A stretch of 64,000 bases of DNA, from assembly GCA_017469885.1 (NCBI GenBank), contig JAFUFO010000006.1, positions 1-64,000 on the forward strand, given 5' to 3'. Source of the DNA: Solobacterium sp. GTDB taxonomy: Bacteria; Bacillota_I; Bacilli_A; Erysipelotrichales; Erysipelotrichaceae. The notes under the pieces were generated by a model. The model had not been told where the DNA came from. It did not search any database and was given only the letters and a program-made list of their open reading frames with translations. Position 1 is the first letter of the stretch; the number at the start of each line of letters is the position of its first letter. Of this stretch, positions 34,672 to 42,628 are shown piece by piece. The translations under genes were made by a program, and so were the position numbers.

Positions 34672-36378
34672 TCAGTGAGTAGAACGGTCTCTTTGAAGGC
34701 CGTTTTTTATGTACAGGAACAGTATCCCGGCTGCCGTAAGCAGTGACAGTGGAATACAGATGCGGCGCAGTGCAGTACCCCGATACCAGACACGGATCGT
34801 TCCGTTCTTTTCCGGCTGAATCAGGACTAGAGAACGGTCTGATGTGTGAACCGGAACTTCGGTTCCGTTTACCGTGCATGCATAACCCTTGTAAAACGTA
34901 AGCGGCAGTTCCAGGATTCCGTCTTTGGGAAGATCATTCATTGCGATGATCAGTTCCGCGCCGTTTCGGAAAACGGCCGCATCAAGCGGATTGCCGTATC
35001 GGTCGCGTACAGCAGGTACTTCCGTCCGGAAATCCGGAGACCCGATCGGCAGATAATCTCCGCCTGCGAGCTCGACCCGCATATATGTGGCGGAATAGTA
35101 TGGGTCTATCAGTTCGCCGGAAGTGATATCCTGCCATGTCGTTTTGGAAGTGATCCCAAACGGACGGTCAAATGCAGGGATAAGATGCCAGATTCCCTCA
35201 CACAGCAGAAGGGCGGTGAATACCAGGACCGGAACCGCTTTGCGTCGGAACAGGCGGTCTGTTGTAACAGCCGCAGCCGGCAGTAACAGAATCAATGCCG
35301 GCGTCATCAGACGCCATGGGAACTGCAGAACACGAAGGGCTGAAAAGGAAGCCCACGGAAACACATTCCATGGCAGGATAAGACATACCACGCCAAACAC
35401 CCAGGCAACAGTTTCAAACCGCGCAGGCTTTGGTCTGCGTGTTCGAATAACGGTAAAAGGATACAGCAGAGAGAGCACTGTGACGGCAAGACCAGTGTTC
35501 ACGATCATCTGCATATCCCTTGGAATATCGTTTTCTCCATAGCCAAATACGGTCTGTTCTGCGAAATATTTCCAGAGCGGCATCGCATATCGCTCCAGCT
35601 GGGAGGAACCGGCGTAATAATGCAGGATAAACTCCTGGCTGTGCAGCTGTTCAATCATCGGCAGGGTAAACCAGGCAGTGGTAAGAAACGCTCCAAGCAC
35701 CGCTGAAACACCGGCACGAAGTACATCTGTGCTGATCCGGTCCATATACGCGGCTGTTATCAGAACCACTGATAAAGCACCGAACAGAAAGGTCAGATTA
35801 TGAGAGAAGATGAGTCCGCAAAGACCGGCATACAGCAGCCATCCGCCGTGCGTATCCCTGGACTCCAGAAGATCCCGAAGTCCGGCAGCGACGACCGCCA
35901 GAAAGCCGATGGCCATCATTTCACCGACTGCCCCGCGGACATAGACATCGGTGATCCGGTAACTGGAAAAGCAGAATGCCGTGCTGAGTGCGACGGCGCT
36001 GTATGAATTCCTGACAACCCGGACAAGCAGGCGCAGCACCGCATAGGTGCTGAACAGCGTAGCGGCGAAAATCAGAAGTTTGTAACACCATGAAAGCGGA
36101 AGCCCTGCAAGATACAGCAGGCTGAACGGAATCAGAAGAATATCGCAGTAGAACAGCGGACTGGCGTAGCCGAATCCGTTGTTTTTGTATGGATAAAGCG
36201 CCGGCAGAAAATCACCGCGGCGAATCGCTTCGGAAAGACCTTCGATGCGCGACAGGTGAAACAGGGTGTCGTGTTCAAGCGCAAGAACATCCGAACAGAA
36301 ATAGGGAAGACAGAAAAGCGCCGCAAGCACTGCGGCGATGATCAGGCAGACGCTTCTGCGGTTCAGCCGAAGTACCAT
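34672..36378 (-). CDS. Polytopic membrane protein, PTPS-related/GT-C-like
   Basis: A 568-aa protein with about ten to twelve membrane segments and an extracytoplasmic C-terminal domain (about 410-540) before a final membrane helix. The N-terminus LEHDTLFHLSRIEGLSEAIR carries a His/Asp loop as in GT-C glycosyltransferases, and the overall layout matches the PF10131-type PTPS-related membrane family. It overlaps the upstream PMT gene by 16 nt, so both likely glycosylate surface molecules with lipid-linked sugars. The donor and acceptor are unknown. Confidence 0.8.
   Translation of the reverse strand: MVLRLNRRSVCLIIAAVLAALFCLPYFCSDVLALEHDTLFHLSRIEGLSEAIRRGDFLPALYPYKNNGFGYASPLFYCDILLIPFSLLYLAGLPLSWCYKLLIFAATLFSTYAVLRLLVRVVRNSYSAVALSTAFCFSSYRITDVYVRGAVGEMMAIGFLAVVAAGLRDLLESRDTHGGWLLYAGLCGLIFSHNLTFLFGALSVVLITAAYMDRISTDVLRAGVSAVLGAFLTTAWFTLPMIEQLHSQEFILHYYAGSSQLERYAMPLWKYFAEQTVFGYGENDIPRDMQMIVNTGLAVTVLSLLYPFTVIRTRRPKPARFETVAWVFGVVCLILPWNVFPWASFSALRVLQFPWRLMTPALILLLPAAAVTTDRLFRRKAVPVLVFTALLLCEGIWHLIPAFDRPFGITSKTTWQDITSGELIDPYYSATYMRVELAGGDYLPIGSPDFRTEVPAVRDRYGNPLDAAVFRNGAELIIAMNDLPKDGILELPLTFYKGYACTVNGTEVPVHTSDRSLVLIQPEKNGTIRVWYRGTALRRICIPLSLLTAAGILFLYIKNGLQRDRSTH
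34683..34708 (+). terminator. Rho-independent terminator
   Basis: AACGGTCT pairs with AGGCCGTT around a six-base loop and is followed by six T. It ends the gene at 34326-34655 and overlaps the 3' end of the convergent membrane-protein gene. Confidence 0.75.
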
Positions 36379-38345
36379 GAGGGAATGATCTCCAGAATGT
36401 GCACCATATCACGGGTTGTGCCGAAACCGGTGAGGACCGGCAGCCAGATGATAAACACAATCAGAACCAGCACCGCAAACAGACCGGGCAGCCATTTCAG
36501 GGACGGCCGCTTTGAAACGAGCCGGTAAAAACACCATGCGATGGAGGCAATCATAAAGATGCTGGTGGGATAAAAATGGTATGCAAATACGCAGCGGTCC
36601 ACCATGAACCAGGGGGCCAGCGCGGTAAGATAGCCGATGGAAATTACGACCGGAGCGGTTTTGCGGGTGCGCAGCGCATCCGCAAAGGTAAAGAGTGCGG
36701 TAAACAGTCCTGCCAGAGAAAGCAGCGGATTGGTGAAGCAGGCAATCGTATGATATGCGCCGGAGAGGTCTTCCTTGCTGTAATACCAGACCGGACGTTC
36801 ATCCAGCAGCCACTGATTCCAGGTGCTCTGATAAGGATGTGTCGCATCAAGGTTGATGTGATATTCATACATGTAACGGATCTGATCTGCGACAGCCTTC
36901 GGGGACCATCCGCCGCGTGTAATATGGCAGGGGATATATGCCAGAAAGTAGATCACGAGCGGAATGCCGATGAAAAACAGGAACGACCAGAGGATCGTCT
37001 TGCGGAAGTCCGTCGGAAAATGTTCTGCACGCCGGATGATCCTGCGCTCAGCTTTATTCAGCGACTCGCCGCTTTGAAGTGCAGTGAGTTTCAGCGTGCG
37101 GTATTCACCGTATCGCATGATCATCGAATAAGCATAAATCAGCGCCAGACCGACCGCACTGTAACAGGCGGTCCACTTAATTGCGATGCCGATCCCGGTT
37201 GCAATGCCGCAGAACAGCAGTTCCCGCAGCGATGCGGAGAGCGGACGGTCAAAGAAAGAGGTTTTGACCCAGCGGACCATAAAGATAAACATGACCAGAA
37301 TGGCGCATACACTCATCGGTTCCAGTGTGGCGATTCGTGACGTGGTGATATGCATGAAGTCACACGCAAACAGCGCCGCACCAAGCAGGGCAGGTTCTGC
37401 CCGGCCGCTGAGAAGCCGGATCAGATACCAGAGCAGCGGTACCATCACGATACCGGTCAGCGCGCCGGGAAGGCGCCATGCGAGGGGGTTGTGACCGAAG
37501 AGTTTAATGGAAAGGGCAATCATCTGCGTGCCAAGAAGCGGATGAACAGAGGCATACATGTACTGTCCATGCGCAATCTCCCAGGCGTTCCGCGGATGGT
37601 AGACTTCATCAAAGAAACTTTCATCGTAGCAGGTGTTATCCGTAATGACTTCTGACTGTTCGTCAATCATCCGTCCCGCAGGATAGGCACTGTCAGCGCA
37701 CGGATCTTCCAGGACGCGTACCGGAAGCACCTTCTGCATTGCATTATTCACAAATGCGATCTCTGTTACCGCATCCGCATCACTGGAACTGGTGAGGCGA
37801 ATATAGCGCTTGTTCCAGTAACCAAAGGTATCGATGTACTGGCAGTAGCGCTGCTCATTCAGCACCGCTGCGGTTTCCCAGGATGTCAGATCATCGGATA
37901 CTTCGACTGTAAATTCGTTCAGTCCGAACTGATATCCGTCGGTGCGGGCGTTATTGTCGCCTTCACCGGTAAGAATCATGATCCGATCAAACAGGGTATC
38001 TTCATACAGTTCCAGTGTGACACTCTGCGGCGTCTGGACCGGCTGCCAGGTTGTGTGGGGCAGTACCGGACTGCCGAGACGATGAAGACTGACCATGCCA
38101 TAGAGCAGGGTGATCAGCACAAGCAGGGTCCATTCCCGGGCGCTCGGATGAACGGAAATATCTGTCGGTTGGAAGAAGGGCAGGTGCGGAAGATCCGCAT
38201 CCTTTTTCCGCTCCTGCTTTGGAAACGGAAAAAAACGCCGCATCAGACCGCACAGAAGGAGGATGACTGCGGCTTTCAACAGAATTGCGATCAGTTCGCT
38301 GTTGCCAAAGAGGGCAAGCGATGTGTCAGAAACGGTTTTGAACAT
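36363..38345 (-). CDS. Dolichyl-phosphate-mannose-type protein mannosyltransferase (GT39)
   Basis: A 660-aa integral membrane glycosyltransferase. The extracytoplasmic loop has the acidic motif DESFFDEVYHPRNAWEIAHG and the arrangement HPLLGTQMIALSIKLFGHNP typical of PMTs. An inserted beta domain (about 115-215) may bind a carbohydrate. It would transfer a mannose-type sugar from a polyprenyl carrier to secreted proteins. The ATG follows a TATAAT by only 7 nt, so its mRNA is probably leaderless. The next gene encodes another GT-C-like protein. Confidence 0.88.
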   Translation of the reverse strand: MFKTVSDTSLALFGNSELIAILLKAAVILLLCGLMRRFFPFPKQERKKDADLPHLPFFQPTDISVHPSAREWTLLVLITLLYGMVSLHRLGSPVLPHTTWQPVQTPQSVTLELYEDTLFDRIMILTGEGDNNARTDGYQFGLNEFTVEVSDDLTSWETAAVLNEQRYCQYIDTFGYWNKRYIRLTSSSDADAVTEIAFVNNAMQKVLPVRVLEDPCADSAYPAGRMIDEQSEVITDNTCYDESFFDEVYHPRNAWEIAHGQYMYASVHPLLGTQMIALSIKLFGHNPLAWRLPGALTGIVMVPLLWYLIRLLSGRAEPALLGAALFACDFMHITTSRIATLEPMSVCAILVMFIFMVRWVKTSFFDRPLSASLRELLFCGIATGIGIAIKWTACYSAVGLALIYAYSMIMRYGEYRTLKLTALQSGESLNKAERRIIRRAEHFPTDFRKTILWSFLFFIGIPLVIYFLAYIPCHITRGGWSPKAVADQIRYMYEYHINLDATHPYQSTWNQWLLDERPVWYYSKEDLSGAYHTIACFTNPLLSLAGLFTALFTFADALRTRKTAPVVISIGYLTALAPWFMVDRCVFAYHFYPTSIFMIASIAWCFYRLVSKRPSLKWLPGLFAVLVLIVFIIWLPVLTGFGTTRDMVHILEIIPSWYFG

Positions 38346-38352
38346 TGTATTT

Positions 38353-38358
38353 ATTATA
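38353..38358 (-). promoter_or_regulatory. -10 element 7 nt upstream of the PMT start
   Basis: Minus-strand TATAAT followed by AAATACA and ATG, with no ribosome-binding site. It matches the short-leader pattern seen elsewhere in this window. Confidence 0.5.
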
Positions 38359-38376
38359 TCGCTGATGCGGGCGCAG

Positions 38377-38403
38377 AAAAAAACCGGATTACAGGAAATC
38401 CGG
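38377..38403 (-). terminator. Terminator of the queA-queH operon
   Basis: On the minus strand CCGGATT-TCCTGT-AATCCGG is followed by seven T, just after the queH stop. Confidence 0.85.
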
Positions 38404-38410
38404 CAGGTGA

Positions 38411-39097
38411 TCAGGATTCCGGAAGTACCTGATCCGGATGGGTGTTTTTCCAGGAATAGATACAGCCGCAGTAATCCTGGCGATAAAGGTCATGCGCATC
38501 ACAGAGTTCCTTCTGCCGCACCTGTCCGCCGCCTTTTTTGAAGTCACTGTAGAAATAGCGGACAGAAGGGTGAAGACGGGAAAGAGAACGTCCGATCTCA
38601 TTGATTTTCTGGCTGTCCTTCTGGCGGGAGATGGACATCACGGTCGTAAAGAAATCGAAGCCGTGTTCCTCTGCCCATGCATACGCCTGATTCATCCGGA
38701 CCGCATAGCAATAGAAACAGCGTCCGAATCCTTCCGGGTCATCTTTCATCGGTTCGAGCGGTTTCATATATGCGTCATTGTCATATGGAACCGTGATCAG
38801 CGGAATATCCATACCGGTTTCACGCAGATATCGGCGCAATTCTTCCAGCCGCCGGTCATACTCCGCCCTGGGCCAGATGTTGGAATTATTAAAGAAGATG
38901 GTCACGTCAAAGGTCTGCGAAAGAAACTCGAGCGGAAAAGAAGCACAGACCGCACAGCATGCATGCACAAGCATGCGGGGTCTGCGGTCATAGGATGCCC
39001 GGATTTCATCGAGTTCCTTCAGCGACATCAGGTAATAATTGACCTTGTGGGAACTCTTTCGCTGTTTCAGATAATTGAGATACGCATCTTTATTCAT
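38411..39097 (-). CDS. queH: Epoxyqueuosine reductase QueH
   Basis: A 228-aa enzyme that reduces epoxyqueuosine to queuosine in tRNA, the non-orthologous alternative to QueG. It shows HACCAVCASFP with a Cys pair, GRCFYCYAVRM, and YCGCIYS, the cysteines of a Fe-S centre. I place the start at 39097 (MNKDAYLNYLKQ), overlapping the queA stop by 8 nt. Together with queA and tgt it covers the late steps of queuosine synthesis. Confidence 0.95.
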   Translation of the reverse strand: MNKDAYLNYLKQRKSSHKVNYYLMSLKELDEIRASYDRRPRMLVHACCAVCASFPLEFLSQTFDVTIFFNNSNIWPRAEYDRRLEELRRYLRETGMDIPLITVPYDNDAYMKPLEPMKDDPEGFGRCFYCYAVRMNQAYAWAEEHGFDFFTTVMSISRQKDSQKINEIGRSLSRLHPSVRYFYSDFKKGGGQVRQKELCDAHDLYRQDYCGCIYSWKNTHPDQVLPES

Positions 39098-40121
39098 TGG
39101 TAATGAACATGCAGTCACCGAACGAGAAGAAACGATACCGTTCGTTTACTGCCCTTTCATAAGCCTTCATGATCAGGTCCTTTTCCGCAAAGGAACAGAT
39201 CATCATAAGCAGCGTTGACTTCGGAAGATGAAAGTTGGTAAGCATGGCATCGACCGTATGCCATTCATATCCCGGATAAATGAACAGCTTGGTTTCGCCG
39301 TCGCATTCCTCAAATCTGCCGAATCGGTTCCATACGCTTTCCAGCGTGCGGACACTGGTCGTGCCGACCGCAATGATGCGGCGCTGTTCCGTTTTTGCAT
39401 GGTTGAGAATATCAGCGGTTTCCCGCGACATGGAATAGACTTCTTCATGCATGATATGTTCTTCGATCGTGTCGGTGTCCATCGGACGGAAGGTGCCAAG
39501 ACCTACATGCAGGGTAACATCCGCAATGGTAACGCCTTTTGCGCGAAGCTCATCGAATACTTCATCGGTAAAATGCAGACCGGCCGTCGGGGCGGCAGCG
39601 CTTCCGTCAATTGCCGCATAAACGGTCTGGTAACGGTCGGGATCGTCCAGCTTTTCCCGGATATACGGGGGCAGGGGAACATTGCCGAGCCGGTCCAGAA
39701 TCTCGTTGAAAATACCGTAGTAATGCATCTTCATCTGCCGGATGCCTTTTTCGCCGACGCCGACACATTCCGCGCGCAGCTCGCCTTCATGAAAGGATAC
39801 GAAGACTCCGGGCTTGACGACTTTGGCGTTTCCGACAAGGCATTCCCACACGTCATCCTTGCCCTGTCTTAACAGAAGGAGTTCGACGTGGGCGCCGGTT
39901 TCTTCCTTCGTGCCGAACAGGCGTGCCGGAATGACACGGGTGTTGTTGCGGACGAGCACATCGCCCGCATGAAAATAATCCGCAATATGCGAGAAGGAGG
40001 TATCTTCGATCTCTCCGGTTGTTTTATGTACGACCATCATCCGGCTTCCCGCACGGTTGGCAAGCGGTGTCTGCGCAATCAGTTCCTGAGGAAGCTCGTA
40101 ATCAAATTCACTTGTTTTCAT
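39090..40121 (-). CDS. queA: S-adenosylmethionine:tRNA ribosyltransferase-isomerase
   Basis: A 343-aa QueA, which adds the epoxycyclopentane ring from AdoMet to preQ1 in tRNA. Signatures are FDYELPQELIAQTPL, RNNTRVIPARLFG, PTAGLHFTDE and GTTSVRTLES. Length is normal. GGCGGAG lies somewhat far upstream of the ATG. Its stop overlaps queH. Confidence 0.97.
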   Translation of the reverse strand: MKTSEFDYELPQELIAQTPLANRAGSRMMVVHKTTGEIEDTSFSHIADYFHAGDVLVRNNTRVIPARLFGTKEETGAHVELLLLRQGKDDVWECLVGNAKVVKPGVFVSFHEGELRAECVGVGEKGIRQMKMHYYGIFNEILDRLGNVPLPPYIREKLDDPDRYQTVYAAIDGSAAAPTAGLHFTDEVFDELRAKGVTIADVTLHVGLGTFRPMDTDTIEEHIMHEEVYSMSRETADILNHAKTEQRRIIAVGTTSVRTLESVWNRFGRFEECDGETKLFIYPGYEWHTVDAMLTNFHLPKSTLLMMICSFAEKDLIMKAYERAVNERYRFFSFGDCMFITNE

Positions 40122-40164
40122 AGATGTTGTTCTCTCCGCCGAATATCTTAGCGCATTTCCGTAA

Positions 40165-40758
40165 TTAATAATATGTTTTGGCGGAAATCACCTGTCCCAG
40201 GATCGTGACCGGAATATCACGGACTTCCTGGGCGGTAAAGTAACGGCTCTGCACTTCCGGATTGGCCGCTTCCAGAATCATCATGCGTTCCTTTTTGACC
40301 ACACGCTTGACGGTGACTTCATCACCGACCAGAACGACCGCAATCTTTCCGCTGTCCACATCCGTGCACTGCCGTACCAGCACGAGTGAGCCGTCAAGGA
40401 TACCGACACCGTTCATGGAGTCGCCGGTGACCTTCAGATAATAATCGCCTTTAGCCGCATCTTCGATCGATGCTTCTTCTTCCCCGAGATAGTTTTCTTC
40501 CGCAAAGAGGTCATAGCCTGCTTTGACATATCCGAGCACCGGAAGGCGTACATTGATATTCATGCCTTTCATGACCGGTTCAATATTAAAGCCGACCATT
40601 TCGCTGACCCGCCGCATGGTTTCACCGGAAATGCGGCGTACGGTTCCGCTCGACCAGCGTGTGACCGTAGAACGCGATACACCGGTGCGGGCAGCGATAT
40701 CCGCATCGGATGCACCGGTTTTCTTTTTATAGGTGCTGATGATTTCTCTGAGATCCAT
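40165..40758 (-). CDS. HTH/S24 LexA-like repressor
   Basis: A 197-aa repressor. An XRE-type HTH (DADIAARTGVSRSTVTRWSSG, about 18-38) is joined to an S24 peptidase domain with the self-cleavage region GYVKAGYD, the catalytic Ser in VTGDSMNG, and the catalytic Lys in EVTVKRVVKK. This suggests release upon DNA damage through RecA-stimulated autocleavage, as for LexA and CI. It is divergent from a small gene and shares a palindromic operator with it. It is not canonical LexA because the HTH is XRE-type. Confidence 0.9.
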   Translation of the reverse strand: MDLREIISTYKKKTGASDADIAARTGVSRSTVTRWSSGTVRRISGETMRRVSEMVGFNIEPVMKGMNINVRLPVLGYVKAGYDLFAEENYLGEEEASIEDAAKGDYYLKVTGDSMNGVGILDGSLVLVRQCTDVDSGKIAVVLVGDEVTVKRVVKKERMMILEAANPEVQSRYFTAQEVRDIPVTILGQVISAKTYY

Positions 40759-40796
40759 AGATATTCCCTCAAATTCATTTCAATTATAGTCGATAA

Positions 40797-40856
40797 ATGC
40801 GCATCTTCTGAATGAAATACAGCGAAGATGTGCATATATGATTGAAATATGCACAT
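40797..40856. promoter_or_regulatory. Palindromic operator between the S24 repressor and a small gene
   Basis: Perfect inverted repeat ATGTGCATAT (40828-40837) and ATATGCACAT (40847-40856), plus a related ATGCGCATCTTC (40797-40808) facing GAAGATGTGCAT (40824-40835). The sites overlap the spacer of the plus promoter (TTGAAA 40842-40847, TATAAT 40866-40871) and of the minus promoter. Autoregulation by the S24 repressor is the likely reading. Confidence 0.65.
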
Positions 40857-40871
40857 ATCGGGCGGTATAAT
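40842..40871 (+). promoter_or_regulatory. Promoter of the small gene next to the repressor
   Basis: TTGAAA (40842-40847) and TATAAT (40866-40871) are separated by 18 nt, with the operator palindrome in between. Confidence 0.6.
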
Positions 40872-40893
40872 CAGAAACACAGGAGAACGGACA

Positions 40894-41136
40894 ATGCAGG
40901 TATATAAACGATATGTGGATGTGATTCTCAGGCATCATAAAAACGGAGAAGTTCAGCCGCTCTATGTATGCTGGGATGACGGTCTGAACTATAAAATCGA
41001 AAAGATCATCGGGAAAGCCCGCCGTGCATCTCCTGCAGGGGGATGCGGAATCCGGTTTGCCTGTATGATTCACGGCCAGCAGCGCAATCTTTATCTGGAA
41101 AAGGATAAGTGGTTCATCGAAACCTGTAAGCCGTGA
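40894..41136 (+). CDS. Small unknown protein, probable repressor target
   Basis: An 80-aa basic protein starting MQVYKRYVDVILRHH, with a compact beta pattern (PLYVCWDDGLNYKIEKIIG) and Cys residues in GGCGIRFAC. I do not recognise its function. AGGAG precedes the ATG; a reading from 40849 would lie inside the operator. Divergence from an S24 repressor through a shared operator suggests induction upon DNA damage or another repressor-inactivating signal. Confidence 0.75.
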   Translation: MQVYKRYVDVILRHHKNGEVQPLYVCWDDGLNYKIEKIIGKARRASPAGGCGIRFACMIHGQQRNLYLEKDKWFIETCKP

Positions 41137-41165
41137 CACCATAGTACAATTCCAACAAGGTCTGT

Positions 41166-41171
41166 TATAAT
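41166..41171 (+). promoter_or_regulatory. -10 element 9 nt upstream of the LarC-kinase gene
   Basis: TATAAT ends 9 nt before the ATG at 41181, without a ribosome-binding site. Confidence 0.45.
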
Positions 41172-41180
41172 CGGACTGTT

Positions 41181-42563
41181 ATGACTTCAACAAGTAAAAA
41201 AATGCTGGTGCTGGACTGTTCCGCAGGGCTGAGCGGCGATATGGCCGCCGGCGCAGTGGCGGATCTTCTGAATGATGACGATGCGGTTCTTGAGGCGCTT
41301 TCGTTTCTGAAAACGCACGGATATCAGGCGGGATTTGAAACCGTCAGAAAACAGGACAGAACGTGCCGGCATTTTTATGTGCGGCCGATCGATCCTGACA
41401 TGAAGAAGCCGTCCCATGTTCATCGGACCCTGCAGGATGTCACGGCAATCATCGCTGAAGCATCTCTGACGACTTCCGCACGTGCTCTGGCATATCATGT
41501 ATATGACATTATTGCCCAGGCGGAGGCAATCGCCCATGACATGCCGGCAGAGGAAGTTCATTTTCATGAAGTTGCCTCACTGCCTTCCATCGCGGATGTG
41601 ATCGCATTCAGTGTCTGTTATGATCGGCTTGGTATCGGCGGTGCCGTGATTGATTCTCTTTATGAGGGAAGGGGAACTGTTCAGTGTGATCACGGGGAAC
41701 TGGAAGTTCCGGTTCCGGCAGTGCGTAACATTCTTTCCGCAAATCAGCTTCCGCTGAATCGGGCAGACGCTTCAGGAGAAATCCTGACACCGACCGGCGC
41801 TGCGATTGCGGCAGCAGTCCGCACGGCAGAATCACTGCCGGACGATTACCGTGTCCTTGCGGAAGGATACGGTGCAGGCATGCGTGATACCGGTCTTCGC
41901 GGTTATGCATCGGCACAGCTGATCGAGCTGGCAGAAAGGAATCAGAGAATGAACAACGATACTGTTCCGGTACAGGAATATGCTTATATGGAGACACTGA
42001 AGGCGCACCTGATGCACCTTCTTGAAACAACTCCGAAACGCCTGATCATCGCCGCAATTGACGGACGGTGTGCTTCCGGAAAGACGACCGCCGCAAATCT
42101 TCTGCAGAAACAGTACGGCTGGACGGTCGTGCATGCGGATGATTTCTTCCTGCGGCCCGAACAGCGCACGCCAGAGCGTTATGCAGAGCCGGGCGGAAAC
42201 CTTGACCGGGAACGTCTGAAGGAAGAGGTGCTGATCCCGCTTCGTGAGGGGAAAGCGGTAAACTACCGTCGGTTTGACTGTTCAAAAATGGAACTTGGTG
42301 AAACGGTTGCCGTTCCCATGACGGATCTTGTCATCGTGGAAGGGTCCTACTCCCTGCATCCGGAACTGCGGGAACTGTATGATCTGAAAATCTTCTTTGA
42401 TGTTTCCGCTGATGAACAGCTGCGGCGGATCGCAGCGCGCAGCGGCAGGGAAAAGCTGCAGGCATTCATCGATCGGTGGATCCCGCTGGAGGAGAAGTAT
42501 TTCTCCAGCTGTTCCGTATCGGAAACCGCGGATCTTCATATTAATACTTCGATGCAGGAATGA
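41181..42563 (+). CDS. LarC N-terminal domain fused to a uridine-kinase-like P-loop domain
   Basis: A 460-aa two-domain protein. Residues 7-250 match LarC1 of nickel-pincer cofactor synthesis: DCSAGLSGDMAAGAV, VHFHEVASLPSIADV, DHGELEVPVPAV and LTPTGAAIAAA. The catalytic LarC2 C-terminal domain is missing. Residues 285-455 are a uridine-kinase/phosphoribulokinase-like P-loop enzyme with DGRCASGKTT (Walker A), HADDFFLRPE and IVEGSYSLHP. Residue 257 is a Met (41949) with its own AAAGGA eight bases upstream, so the kinase may also be made alone. No larB or larE is nearby, so a lactate-racemase role is not supported. Confidence 0.8.
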   Translation: MTSTSKKMLVLDCSAGLSGDMAAGAVADLLNDDDAVLEALSFLKTHGYQAGFETVRKQDRTCRHFYVRPIDPDMKKPSHVHRTLQDVTAIIAEASLTTSARALAYHVYDIIAQAEAIAHDMPAEEVHFHEVASLPSIADVIAFSVCYDRLGIGGAVIDSLYEGRGTVQCDHGELEVPVPAVRNILSANQLPLNRADASGEILTPTGAAIAAAVRTAESLPDDYRVLAEGYGAGMRDTGLRGYASAQLIELAERNQRMNNDTVPVQEYAYMETLKAHLMHLLETTPKRLIIAAIDGRCASGKTTAANLLQKQYGWTVVHADDFFLRPEQRTPERYAEPGGNLDRERLKEEVLIPLREGKAVNYRRFDCSKMELGETVAVPMTDLVIVEGSYSLHPELRELYDLKIFFDVSADEQLRRIAARSGREKLQAFIDRWIPLEEKYFSSCSVSETADLHINTSMQE

Positions 42564-42628
42564 ATTTGAGATATACTGAGAGTAAGATCTCAGTATTTTT
42601 TTCTAATTGAAAATGCAAAGGAGCTATC

